Below, in pieces: positions 34,109 to 43,806 of a stretch of DNA of 56,194 bases (position 1 is its first letter; each line of letters begins with the position of its first letter). The position numbers were made by a program, and so were the translations under genes. The stretch comes from Pantoea sp. GD03673 (GTDB lineage: Bacteria; Pseudomonadota; Gammaproteobacteria; Enterobacterales; Enterobacteriaceae). The stretch spans positions 1 to 56,194 of the forward strand of contig NZ_JAOCKJ010000013.1 in the NCBI RefSeq assembly GCF_029844725.1, given 5' to 3'. The notes under the pieces are model-generated. The model was not told where the DNA came from and did not search any database. It worked only from the letters and a program-made list of their open reading frames with translations.

Positions 34109-34300
34109 GACGTTATCCTCGCTCTCATTATGTAGGGCTTTCCGACCACCTTGCTCACTTATGGAGAACAAACTTCCCTTTCTCGTCCAGGTTGAGGTGC
34201 CCGGTTTCGCGGAGGGCAGAATAGCAGGATTTCGTCTGTTTGTTAATCTGTTTACAAAAATACAACATAATCAACTGCGTCCATTCTGCCCGCTTATCAT

Positions 34301-34333
34301 ACCGGTTCAGCCAGCTGACCCGGCTGAACCGGT
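34301..34333. repeat. Perfect 12-bp inverted repeat upstream of acnB
   Basis: ACCGGTTCAGCC and GGCTGAACCGGT are separated by nine bases. There is no T-run on either side, so it is not a clear terminator. It could be a regulator site, a hairpin in an unseen RNA, or a repeat-family element. It lies about 190 bp upstream of the acnB start. Confidence 0.6.
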
Positions 34334-35078
34334 CTCTTTGCAGCGTACCGTATCTGACAGAAACAGCGGCGGGGTCAGGTCAGCGTTGGCGCAGTTTTAG
34401 TGAATTGATTCAGTGAAATAGATAACTGGCAGGAATAGAAAGTCGCGGGCGTCGGGTTTACAGCAGAGATGCGTTCAGGGAGATATCAAGGCCAGGCAGT
34501 ACATCCCCCTGGTGTGATTTACGCGTAAGATGATTACAGCCTGGTTTTCATTTCCTGCAGAGATTCCGGCCAGACGGCGCGATCTTTCAGAATTCTGGCA
34601 CTGTGGGCGAGGCAGACTTTCACGGGCAGGCCGGGACAGATTCGTACCATCGGCTGCACGCGCCTTGCTGTTGCTGACCTTATGCCGCGTCTTAATGACA
34701 CCGCGGACAGAGGTGCGGGTAAACTCTGCTGCCCTTTTAGCCAGAGCGTCTCCTGTTGTGCGCCCCTGCTCGCACTGAAGATTTCAGCATCCGCAAAGAC
34801 AGATGTTGTCACTTCAGGCCCCGGAAAATGAGTGGGATGCAGAGGCATCATCGCGATGCGTTCCGGCTGAGGCTGGTGTTAATCATTTAAGCGACTAACC
34901 GATGCGCATTCTGGGGTGAACCGGTTGTCGATCAATATCGCCCTCCCCGTCCATGATAATGGCGGAACTGGCACTGAAACCGCTGTGCTGATCACCGCCG
35001 ATAAACACCTTTGCGGATTGATCCGTTTTCCGTCCTCATCAGTGACACATCAGACGCTGTAAGTCAGAAACAGTCATT
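34334..35078. other. Intergenic stretch without a recognisable gene
   Basis: Open frames of up to about 105 codons exist on both strands (for example 34534-34851 minus and 34530-34778 plus), but they overlap each other, lack good ribosome binding sites and match nothing I know. A minus-strand stretch near 34885-35003 reads VFIGGDQHSGFSASS then IIMDGEGDID without a start codon, which looks like coding sequence and may be a gene remnant. I call no gene. Confidence 0.5.
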
Positions 35079-35105
35079 CAGAAGAGGCCGTCATGGCCTC
35101 TTCTG
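35079..35105 (-). terminator. Hairpin after padC, probable terminator
   Basis: A perfect 11-bp stem, CAGAAGAGGCC and GGCCTCTTCTG, around GTCAT, lies just downstream of the padC stop. It lacks a long T-run, so termination would be weak or factor-assisted. Confidence 0.6.
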
Positions 35106-35112
35106 TTCATGC

Positions 35113-35622
35113 TTAATTTTTCAGGTTGTCCGGAAAATTGGCGGGCAGCTGATCGGGCGGGCAGTCAATCACGCTTTCATTGTTTTCGCCCACATCCCGA
35201 ATCACGGTCAGCGTTGCAAACTCATCAATGACTTCAGTTGGATAAGCCGGGCCCGCTTCGCGGAAGTTTGCCATCTCTTCCAGATGATCGTTCTGGAAGC
35301 AGACGGTTTTTTCCGGATTGTTCATGACCCAGCGCGGGAAGAAGATGGTGCCGTGGAAAATTTTATCCGCCAGATTAACGGCCAGGCTGACATCGGTGCC
35401 GGTTGGTTCAGTCCAGGAAACTTTATAAACATCCTGCGCCAGACGAACGACGTAAACGTGCTGGTTTTTAACCCAGCGATTACCCACCATGCCACTGTGA
35501 ATGCGATAGTCGATGGTGCTGGCATTTTTAATGTAGAGCTCGTAATTCCAGCCGTTGTCATAGGTGTAAACCAGGTGTTTGCCAACGATGCCAGACAGGT
35601 CATGTTTATCAAAAGTGCTCAT
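35113..35622 (-). CDS. padC: Phenolic acid decarboxylase
   Basis: 169-residue small beta-barrel enzyme that decarboxylates p-coumaric, ferulic and caffeic acids to vinylphenols, a detoxification step common in plant-associated bacteria. Seen: LVYTYDNGWNYELYIKN, IDYRIHSGMVGNRWV and HGTIFFPRWV, the family's substrate-pocket segments. It is divergent from a LysR-type gene; the 105-bp gap holds an imperfect palindrome (AGCGATTAATAACGCT) that could bind it. Induction by phenolic acids is inferred from the arrangement. Confidence 0.95.
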   Translation of the reverse strand: MSTFDKHDLSGIVGKHLVYTYDNGWNYELYIKNASTIDYRIHSGMVGNRWVKNQHVYVVRLAQDVYKVSWTEPTGTDVSLAVNLADKIFHGTIFFPRWVMNNPEKTVCFQNDHLEEMANFREAGPAYPTEVIDEFATLTVIRDVGENNESVIDCPPDQLPANFPDNLKN

Positions 35623-35727
35623 GGTTAATTCCTCATTTGCTTTCCATGAAAAGATTATTGCGCGTTACAAAAGCGATTAATAACGCTATTTTTAGCACTA
35701 AATCATTCAATTTTTAGATGAGTAACC

Positions 35728-36630
35728 ATGTACAAAACAACGCTGGAACAGTGGTATCTGCTCGACGCCGTGGTCAGGGAGGGGAGCTTTGCACTGGCAG
35801 CAGAGAGGAACAACCGCAGCCAGTCTTCACTGAGCTATCAGCTTGGCCTGCTTCAACAGCGGCTGGGTATGGAACTGCTGGAGCAGGTGGGACGTCGTGC
35901 CATTCTGAGCGCTGAAGGACATCAGTTACTTGCTCAGGTACGTCCACTGCTGGAGGGATTCAGCGCTCTTGAAGCCCGGGCCAGCGCCCTGCAACGGGGT
36001 GAGCGTTCGCGCATCGATTTGATGGTAGATGCCACCTTTCCTAAGCCTGTGCTGTTTGATGTGCTTTCTGTTTTTCAGCAACGCTATCCACATGTGCGCA
36101 TCTGGTTCAGCGAAATTGTCCGAAGCGAAACGCCAGACCGGCTGGCAGAACAACAGGCCGATCTCTGGCTGGTGGCGCAATATGGCGATGAGCCGTTAGC
36201 TGGCGAAAGCCTGATGAGTGTCGATTTCGTCGCCGTCGCTCATCGCGACCACCCGCTGCACAGTGAACCCGCCCCGCTTAATGCTGCCACGCTGGCTCGC
36301 TGGCCCTGCATTACCATTCTGGATCGTCAGCAACAGCAGCAGTCCGAGGTGAGTGGCAATCAGGCGGAGAACTGGTCATTCACGACGCTTTCGGCAGCGA
36401 TTGAAGCCGTCCAGCATCAGTTAGGTTATGGCTGGCTGCCGGAACAGAATATCGCCGCGCTCTTAAAGAGCGGTGAACTCCGTCCCCTGCCGCTGCTTCA
36501 GGGCCGCCGACGCAGTAGTACCCTGGTGATGTCTATCAATGAAGAGAGGCTGCCCGGCAACAGCGCGATTGCAGCACTGGCGCAGATGTTTGTGGAACGG
36601 GTGGTACAGGAGAAGCAGGTGGGTGGGTGA
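35728..36630 (+). CDS. LysR family transcriptional regulator
   Basis: 300 residues with the N-terminal LysR helix-turn-helix (GSFALAAERNNRSQSSLSY, LGLLQQRLGMELLEQVGRR) and a C-terminal substrate-binding domain (RIDLMVDATFPKPVLFDVL...). Its divergent position suggests it controls padC. The stop lies only 10 bp before the degenerate last repeat of CRISPR array 1, so this gene marks the left border of the CRISPR-Cas locus. Confidence 0.9.
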   Translation: MYKTTLEQWYLLDAVVREGSFALAAERNNRSQSSLSYQLGLLQQRLGMELLEQVGRRAILSAEGHQLLAQVRPLLEGFSALEARASALQRGERSRIDLMVDATFPKPVLFDVLSVFQQRYPHVRIWFSEIVRSETPDRLAEQQADLWLVAQYGDEPLAGESLMSVDFVAVAHRDHPLHSEPAPLNAATLARWPCITILDRQQQQQSEVSGNQAENWSFTTLSAAIEAVQHQLGYGWLPEQNIAALLKSGELRPLPLLQGRRRSSTLVMSINEERLPGNSAIAALAQMFVERVVQEKQVGG

Positions 36631-36640
36631 CAGAACGGAG

Positions 36641-37830
36641 GAATTTAACTTAGATGGCGCGGGGGACACCATTATACGCAAACAATGATTCACACGTTCC
36701 CCGGTTCATCCCCGCTGGTGCGGGGAACACGTCAGCGACGTACTGATACGACGATGACAGTTCGGTTTATCCCCGCTGGCGCGGGGAACACTTATCAGAG
36801 GCCAGAATGGTCATTACGATTGTCGGTTTATCCCCGCTGACGCGGGGAACACCAAATACTTTTCAGCCCAGAAATACAGCTGACCGGTTTATCCCCGCTG
36901 GCGCGGGGAACACAACGTCAGATCCTGCCAGGCAACCAACAAATCCGGTTTATCCCCGCTGGCGCGGGGAACACGTCGGGATCCAGTTTGTTGGTATAAA
37001 AACCATCGGTTTATCCCCGCTGGCGCGGGGAACACATCTCGCGTTCGTGCGGTTCCACCACTCCATCCGGTTTATCCCCGCTCGCGCGGGGAACACCACT
37101 CATGATGCATCACCGTTAACATCGGCTGCGGTTTATCCCCGCTGGCGCGGGGAACACATTACATTGCGCCAGATTTTCAGGTTGTCGCCCGGTTTATCCC
37201 CGCTGGCGCGGGGAACACAGCCAAATATTGCAGAGTCATCACCGGTAATGCGGTTTATCCCCGCTGGCGCGGGGGACACGGTGGTTTTCAACGTCCGTGA
37301 TCGACCGTTTAACGGTTTATCCCCGCTGGCGCGGGGAACACATTCCGGGAACAGGCCTGAATGGTGTTATCGCCGGTTTATCCCCGCTGGCGCGGGGAAC
37401 ACAGCCAAATATTGCAGAGTCATCACCGGTAATGCGGTTTATCCCCGCTGGCGCGGGGGACACGGTGGTTTTCAACGTCCGTGATCGACCGTTTAACGGT
37501 TTATCCCCGCTGGCGCGGGGAACACAATCGCATCGCGGCGATATATGGCATTGAGCTGGGTTTATCCCCGCTGGCGCGGGGAACACAACCGGCACATCCG
37601 CAGCACTGGCCGCTTTTGCGGTTTATCCCCGCTGGCGCGGGGAACACTCCCATTAGAGCGCCAGACAGCAATCGCCAATCGGTTTATCCCCGCTGGCGCG
37701 GGGAACACGGCCTTCAGCGTGCCATGACTCATTCGCATCGAGGTTTATCCCCGCTGGCGCGGGGAACACCTGTCCGTCCAGATAGGCAACCTCGATCGTA
37801 TCGGTTTATCCCCGCTGGCGCGGGGAACAC
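36641..37830 (-). CRISPR. Type I-E CRISPR array 1: 20 repeats, 19 spacers
   Basis: 29-bp repeats on a 61-bp period; on the transcribed (minus) strand the repeat opens GTGTTCCCCGCGCCAGCGGG and ends GATAAACCG. Repeats begin (plus coordinates) at 36641 (degenerate, 20 of 29 bases), 36702, 36763, 36824, 36885, 36946, 37007, 37068, 37129, 37190, 37251, 37313, 37374, 37435, 37497, 37558, 37619, 37680, 37741 and 37802. Spacers are 32 bp except two of 33 bp (37280, 37464). The leader end is at 37830 next to cas2; decay (36702 and especially 36641) is at the distal end, as expected. Spacer-repeat-spacer 37219-37312 is repeated exactly at 37403-37496. Confidence 0.98.
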
Positions 37831-37914
37831 GCTAAATGTATATAACTGAATTATAATAGTTTTTTCACCATTAAAAATTCCACCAAATTATCTACATTTT
37901 TAAAGAGCTATAAC
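37831..37914 (-). promoter_or_regulatory. Leader of CRISPR array 1
   Basis: AT-rich 84 bp between the cas2 stop and the first repeat. On the transcribed strand it contains GGTGGAATTTT ending 43 bp before the repeat; the same box at the same distance precedes array 2. It should hold the array promoter and adaptation signals. Confidence 0.85.
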
Positions 37915-39128
<1,214 letters not shown>

Positions 39129-39172
39129 TATTACATCCTGTAAAAGCGGCTGCGCGCCGCTTTATCCTTGTT

Positions 39173-39769
39173 TTAAACCCGACCAAGAGAGAGTAATCCG
39201 CACCCCATACTTTTAGCAGGGCCAATGCCAGAGTGGATCAGCGAAGCGAATGCCTCTGCGTCTCTGATGATGAGCACGCCATCAAAACAGACGGTCTGAA
39301 TTTTGCCGCTCATCCCTTTTTTATGGAACAGCACTACCGGTTCTTTAACCACCTGAGCAGATTCCAGTTGTGCTGCAGGAGCCAGTTTACGCACCAGCCA
39401 TTTCATGCACTCTTCATCTCCGGACAACGGAACCCGACAGGTTTTTATTTCCCCTCGGCCATTCAAGCGTCCCTGCTCATCTTTAATGCTTCTGATAGGA
39501 TTGGCTCGCAGCCGGAAGCAATATCTGCCATGCGGTAAAACCGGACTAAAGGATTTCGTTGCCAGCACCGTGGCCGCCTTTGCCTGCTGCGGTAAAAGAG
39601 ACGATTGCAGCAATACATTGAGACCTTGTCTGGCTTCACCGCTTACAACTCTGAACAGAAAGTCACGCTGATCCTGAGGACGATCAGGAAACAACTGCCA
39701 GAGCGCGCGATGAAGCTGGTAGGGATCTTTAGCCCAGCGCCAGCTGACAAGCACTTTACTCAGGAACAT
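39173..39769 (-). CDS. casE: CRISPR pre-crRNA endonuclease Cas6e (CasE)
   Basis: 198 residues. Cleaves repeats at the base of the hairpin and remains bound to the 3' handle. The catalytic histidine is His20 in PYQLHRALWQLFP; the C-terminal glycine-rich GIGPAKSMGCGLLSLGRV is conserved. Overlaps cas5e by 14 bp. Intact. Confidence 0.97.
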   Translation of the reverse strand: MFLSKVLVSWRWAKDPYQLHRALWQLFPDRPQDQRDFLFRVVSGEARQGLNVLLQSSLLPQQAKAATVLATKSFSPVLPHGRYCFRLRANPIRSIKDEQGRLNGRGEIKTCRVPLSGDEECMKWLVRKLAPAAQLESAQVVKEPVVLFHKKGMSGKIQTVCFDGVLIIRDAEAFASLIHSGIGPAKSMGCGLLSLGRV

Positions 39770-40424
39770 TGTCGTCTCCCTGAATCACAAACCACGATCG
39801 TCTGGCGAACTGTCGGGGTAGATCGATGATGGGCTCATCACGCACCGACAAACAACGTTCATCACCGGTTAATGGCTCCTCACTGTAAATAGCCCCACTT
39901 CCAGGTGCCGCTTCAGCTAAAGCTGCAACAGGATTTTTAGCCTGCTGAACAGCACCAAAAAGTGGGTGGGAAAGGGGGCAGCACCGTCTTCCAAGATAGG
40001 GGGTATAACGAGGGCGCTGAACCGCGTCGATAAGGTCTGACAATGTATAGTATGGTGCCTGTGAAACCGGGGTCCATACTGCAACCGTAAAGCTGGCGTC
40101 ATACAGATATTCACGTCGGGTAATAATTGTATCGTTCATTTTAAGGCTTCCCGGCTTTTCTCTGGCGTCCTTAACGGTATGAAAATCGGATATGTTTACG
40201 CAGTGGTAGCCAGTATGGTTATCACAACGAACGGCAAAGCGTGTGCCTGTGGCAAGCTTTTGCAGTGATGTGTGATCGTTGCGTTTAATACCCAGGCAGG
40301 CACCGAGTAATCCCAGCAACCCACTGCGGCCAGGAAAAGGCGCACTCGGCCGGATGCCCTCAAAGGTCGGCAATCCCCATGATTGCATCGGCCCGCTTAG
40401 CTGCAAAATCAAATAATCCTGCAT
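39756..40424 (-). CDS. casD: Cascade subunit Cas5e (CasD)
   Basis: 222 residues. Binds the 5' handle of crRNA in Cascade. Seen: YLILQLSGPMQSWGLPTFEG, RSGLLGLLGACLGI, and PRYTPYLGRRCCPLSHPLF, all close to E. coli CasD. One base separates it from cas7e; overlaps cas6e. Intact. Confidence 0.97.
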   Translation of the reverse strand: MQDYLILQLSGPMQSWGLPTFEGIRPSAPFPGRSGLLGLLGACLGIKRNDHTSLQKLATGTRFAVRCDNHTGYHCVNISDFHTVKDAREKPGSLKMNDTIITRREYLYDASFTVAVWTPVSQAPYYTLSDLIDAVQRPRYTPYLGRRCCPLSHPLFGAVQQAKNPVAALAEAAPGSGAIYSEEPLTGDERCLSVRDEPIIDLPRQFARRSWFVIQGDDNVPE

Positions 40425-40425
40425 C

Positions 40426-41526
40426 TCAGACCTCGCCGTTATTACCTATCCATTGCTTCAGCGCATTCAAATTGGGCATCTGCTTTACACTTTCTGCTGG
40501 CACTACGTCATCCAGCACGAACTGGGCCGCTGGCCCATCCAGACCGTAACCACGAGATACCTTCGTCCAGTAGGTGTTAAAGGTTTCAAGGGAAGGACGC
40601 AGGAATCCCTCTTTGCTGGCAGGTACCGGTTTTTCAAAGGCATTTGCCATAGAAACAGGCAAATCAGAGAAGTTAACCATTACCATGTCCGCTGGGTTGA
40701 AAGCCGCAAAGCTATGCTGCTTACCACCTGGTATTTCTGTTGCCAGCATGTGGGCAAGATGAGCAGCAATCTCCAGCACCTGCTGACGTGTGGCACCGCC
40801 AAGGTTCTCCTGAAGCTGGGACAGGTTCAGACTGGCATAACGGTAGAAAACGCCTGAAGAGAACTCCTGAGTATTGAGGTGCGCTGCACCGGTACCTTCA
40901 TGCAGATCATCAACGGCAGTGAACCAGTCAATATCAGAGTCAACAACATGCGTAGTAATGGCATGTGCCAGGGACATTGCACCATCAACTTTACCCAACT
41001 CGCTCATCAGGCCACTGGTCGCCATCCGGCCACTTAACGCGATGTCTACCGCACTGCCAAGTGTGGCGCGTAACCCTGTGATCTGATCTTTTAACGCTTT
41101 TGCCCATTTTTTTTCATCGGTACCCAGTGCACTGTTTTCCGGGGCATTGATTTGCTGACAAAACCAGTCAATTTCATCCATGACCCACGGCGAAACGGCC
41201 CCGCCGTCAATTTTTTCCTCATGAGTAATATTTTTACCGCTGAGCAGACTCAGCGTGGTGTTAATAACTTCAGCAGGATATTTTTCTGACAGCTTCTGAT
41301 GCACAACATCCCGCAGCAGTTCCAGGTGAATAGTCCGGATGCTGGAGTCACCAATATGGCGTTGGTAATAGTCGCTTTTGCGTATTGCCCTTTTCAGGCT
41401 CTGGCTGGAGATGCGTACACGCCGCCTGCCGCCAAATACCGCATCCTTCTGCATATTCATATCATCGCGGTTAAGACAGGATGGACTATGAGAAATCAAA
41501 ACATGAAAGTTAATAAAATTATTCAT
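40426..41526 (-). CDS. casC: Cascade backbone subunit Cas7e (CasC)
   Basis: 366 residues; six copies form the crRNA-binding backbone that kinks every sixth nucleotide. Seen: [40 protein letters not shown] and [14 protein letters not shown], as in E. coli. 17 bp after cse2. Intact. Confidence 0.97.
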   Translation of the reverse strand: MNNFINFHVLISHSPSCLNRDDMNMQKDAVFGGRRRVRISSQSLKRAIRKSDYYQRHIGDSSIRTIHLELLRDVVHQKLSEKYPAEVINTTLSLLSGKNITHEEKIDGGAVSPWVMDEIDWFCQQINAPENSALGTDEKKWAKALKDQITGLRATLGSAVDIALSGRMATSGLMSELGKVDGAMSLAHAITTHVVDSDIDWFTAVDDLHEGTGAAHLNTQEFSSGVFYRYASLNLSQLQENLGGATRQQVLEIAAHLAHMLATEIPGGKQHSFAAFNPADMVMVNFSDLPVSMANAFEKPVPASKEGFLRPSLETFNTYWTKVSRGYGLDGPAAQFVLDDVVPAESVKQMPNLNALKQWIGNNGEV

Positions 41527-41543
41527 CGGGTATCCTTACACGG

Positions 41544-41996
41544 TTATTTTTTTGGGGAAGAGAGAACAAAACTTTCAATGAGCATGCGGCGTTCGCGTTT
41601 ACCCCACCATTGCAGTTGCGCCGCCAGCGCAGGCCAATGCAATACAGGTTCCGCATGAATTAACATACGTCTTAGCTGTAACATATCGTTGGGATAGTCC
41701 TGCCGGACAAGCTGCATTACACGCATTAATGATATTTTTTTACTTTGTGCCAGCGACTTACCCAGGGTAAGTGATTCATCATCACTGTGTTTAATTGCGC
41801 CAGTGGCAAGGCAATAGATCATTCTTTGCAATGCATAACGTTCTTCAGGCCAGCCAAACTTGCTGGCTAATACGTAAAAATCAGGGATTCCCAGTAATTT
41901 ATCCGGTGAGTCAGCACGTCTTAATTTAGCCTGAATGCCCTTATCCAGCCTGGACCAGGCTTTATATAGCGCTAGAGCTTCATTGGGTGGGATCAT
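41544..41996 (-). CDS. casB: Cascade small subunit Cse2 (CasB)
   Basis: 150 residues, predicted mostly helical; two copies hold the displaced DNA strand in Cascade. Matches the family in SKFGWPEERYALQRMIYCLA and in gene position. Sequence is less conserved than other Cas proteins but position and length are right. Overlaps cas8e by 17 bp. Intact. Confidence 0.93.
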   Translation of the reverse strand: MIPPNEALALYKAWSRLDKGIQAKLRRADSPDKLLGIPDFYVLASKFGWPEERYALQRMIYCLATGAIKHSDDESLTLGKSLAQSKKISLMRVMQLVRQDYPNDMLQLRRMLIHAEPVLHWPALAAQLQWWGKRERRMLIESFVLSSPKK

Positions 41997-43503
41997 CAGC
42001 TTGCTCTCCTTGCATTTTTAAAGCAGATAACTGTGTGAATAATACGCGACGGGCAATTGCCAGAGCCTGTATCAGTTTCAGATGATGTGCATAGGGATGG
42101 GTAGCGGTTTCAAACAACGTTTTACATAAATCAGAAAGGTAAAGATGCAGCGCTTCCAGTTCTTTTAAAGGCTGTTCATAATTTATCGTCGCCAGCAACC
42201 GGGTAATACAGATGTCGCTTTCCCGGTAAAAACGACGTTCAGTCACATCATGCACCGGGATACCAGAACCGATAATTTCGCTATCCTTCATTCCCTCAAC
42301 AAAAAGATAAAGCGCTTTACGTAGTGCAAGCCGATATCCCTGACCAATATTAATAATCTCATTAATAACATCGTGATGACGATCCCAGCCCTGGCTGAAT
42401 ACCATCACCTCATGCCGCCGCTCAACTATGGCCGCCTGATTATTACGATAACCCCCAATACTCATATACAGAGGTTTACCGTTGGCAAGCTGTCGCGCTT
42501 GTTCAATTACCAGTGCCGGACGACGGCCTTCCTGATTTTTTTCTAACTGCTGAGAGATTAATAATCTTCCCACCTGTGTCCAGCAAGGGATTGATAATGT
42601 GAAACCGATGTGACGTTTTTCAGCTATTCCCTTTTTCGTCTGTTCAACGCTGGGAGAATGAGGATGCAACCAGAATCCTTCAATGGTGTAGTTAAATTTG
42701 GCTTTAAGGAAGCTTTGGTAGCGTTTATAAACCAGCGAACCGCAGGCACTGCACTGTCCACCAGATGAGGGGGATGACAGTTCAATATGTGCAGGCTGCC
42801 AGAACAGACCACGTGACAAGCCGATACTGTGCGCCGGAATCTTTTCATTACTGACAATCGGTTTTTGCCAGGTAAAAGCCTGATAGCGCTGTTTCTGCCA
42901 GTCAGGGTAGTTCCTTTCCAGGCTCTCAGCGTTGAGTACGTTAGCCCATATTGTGGAGCGCAGGCACCGCTGCTGAATCAGCGTGGTTATAGGTGCCCCG
43001 CCCCGTAAACCACTCTTAAAACCACCGCCAAATCCAGGCGCATTACCGGCCTGATTGAACAGGGCGATGGCAGCACATCCGCCGCAAAGTGCCTCACCCT
43101 GCCCGGGTTCGTTCATAAAGGCGCAGCTGGTGGAACCGGTCAGGCCAACCATGAGCTTATCCATGCCGGTGGTCTCTTTAGCAACGACACCTTTAACCTG
43201 CATAAATGGATGATCAGGATGGTTCAAGTCAAAACTCTCTTCCCAGCCAGTAAGTCCTGCTAAAAATTCCTCTCTCGTTAGCGGTTTTTGAATGCGCTGG
43301 ATACTGTGTTCCCTGTTCTCTGGAGGCCAGAGTAACTGCACGATGCAAATCAGGAGCTGGCAGGCTGCCATTTCCATATCATCACGCGGGAGAGAGAGTG
43401 ATCGTAGCTGCGGTTCACATAGCAATGTTTCTAAACTTATCTGCTCAACGCCATTACCAGTAACTGGTTTAGACGGGATCCATCGATCCGTGAGTAAATT
43501 CAT
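41980..43503 (-). CDS. casA: Cascade large subunit Cas8e (Cse1/CasA)
   Basis: 507 residues (E. coli 502). Recognises the PAM and recruits Cas3. Seen: MNLLTDRWIPSKPVTGNGVE, and the zinc-site cysteine pairs in EALCGGCAAIALF and GGQCSACGS. Ribosome binding site GGGAGGAACGCA. 46 bp downstream of the 42-residue membrane peptide gene, so the two may share a promoter. Intact. Confidence 0.96.
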   Translation of the reverse strand: MNLLTDRWIPSKPVTGNGVEQISLETLLCEPQLRSLSLPRDDMEMAACQLLICIVQLLWPPENREHSIQRIQKPLTREEFLAGLTGWEESFDLNHPDHPFMQVKGVVAKETTGMDKLMVGLTGSTSCAFMNEPGQGEALCGGCAAIALFNQAGNAPGFGGGFKSGLRGGAPITTLIQQRCLRSTIWANVLNAESLERNYPDWQKQRYQAFTWQKPIVSNEKIPAHSIGLSRGLFWQPAHIELSSPSSGGQCSACGSLVYKRYQSFLKAKFNYTIEGFWLHPHSPSVEQTKKGIAEKRHIGFTLSIPCWTQVGRLLISQQLEKNQEGRRPALVIEQARQLANGKPLYMSIGGYRNNQAAIVERRHEVMVFSQGWDRHHDVINEIINIGQGYRLALRKALYLFVEGMKDSEIIGSGIPVHDVTERRFYRESDICITRLLATINYEQPLKELEALHLYLSDLCKTLFETATHPYAHHLKLIQALAIARRVLFTQLSALKMQGEQADDPTQ

Positions 43504-43549
43504 TGCGTTCCTCCCTGATGTTTACACTATTCATTAAAACTTCTGGTTT

Positions 43550-43678
43550 TCAGGCCGTTAAAGCAACATAAGCTATTCCCAATGCCATCATAGCAACCAA
43601 CAACGCCAGAGTAGTGATCCCAATCAGCGTCATACTTTTTATGCATTTCAACAGGTTTAGCAGGCCTTTTTGAGACAT
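43550..43678 (-). CDS. 42-residue single-span membrane peptide inside the cas operon (toxin candidate)
   Basis: Unrecognised short gene. It begins MSQKGLLNLLKCIKSM, an amphipathic, positively charged N-terminus, and continues with one unbroken hydrophobic segment of about 25 residues from TLIGITTLALL to the C-terminal YVALTA. GGAAG lies 8 bases before the ATG, and a strong sigma-70 promoter lies 33 bp further up. Shape and size resemble type I toxin peptides and other small membrane proteins, but I know no homologue. The upstream pseudo-spacer target suggests Cascade represses it. Another frame over the same bases (61 codons, 43527-43712) lacks these features. Confidence 0.6.
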   Translation of the reverse strand: MSQKGLLNLLKCIKSMTLIGITTLALLVAMMALGIAYVALTA

Positions 43679-43710
43679 AGATGCACTTCCGATGTGATGG
43701 ATTTCTAAGC

Positions 43711-43739
43711 ATATTAGAAACCTATCCTATCCAAGTCAA
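43711..43739 (-). promoter_or_regulatory. Sigma-70 promoter of the 42-residue peptide (and perhaps cas8e)
   Basis: Minus strand: TTGACT, exactly 17 bp, TAATAT. Predicted start about 26 bases before the peptide ATG. No terminator is seen before cas8e, so the promoter may also drive the Cascade operon. The crRNA-like target begins 10 bp upstream of the -35 element. Confidence 0.65.
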
Positions 43740-43748
43740 AAAAAGTTG

Positions 43749-43783
43749 AAGTATATATGCTTATAGGTAAATCTTGATGCAGC
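43749..43783 (+). promoter_or_regulatory. Candidate Cascade target: AAG PAM plus pseudo-protospacer
   Basis: AAG (43749-43751) is followed by TATATATGCTTATAGGTAAA. Against the pseudo-spacer starting at 43836, positions 1-5, 7-12, 15-17, 19 and 20 match; mismatches fall at 6, 13, 14 and 18. Positions 6 and 18 are bases flipped out of the duplex in type I-E Cascade, so the seed is effectively perfect for 12 bases. Beyond position 20 the match is lost, which would favour binding without cleavage. Confidence 0.6.
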
Positions 43784-43802
43784 TTTTAACATCAACTAGA
43801 CT
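43774..43802 (+). promoter_or_regulatory. Candidate promoter of the crRNA-like RNA
   Basis: TTGATG, 17 bp, TAGACT on the plus strand, each box matching four of six consensus bases. Predicted start is at about 43808-43810, the first bases of the repeat-like element. Confidence 0.45.
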
Positions 43803-43806
43803 TCAC

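Noticed and set aside
36807..37849. Long ORFs through CRISPR array 1 (up to 225 codons, repeating GLSPLARGT, VYPRWRGEH and RFIPAGAGNT)
   Set aside because: They are translations of the 61-bp repeat unit in rotating frames, a well-known annotation artefact; no ribosome binding site or unique domain.
43527..43712. 61-codon minus-strand ORF before cas8e
   Set aside because: Its start has no ribosome binding site and its product has no recognisable feature; the 42-codon frame over the same bases has a good start signal and a membrane span.
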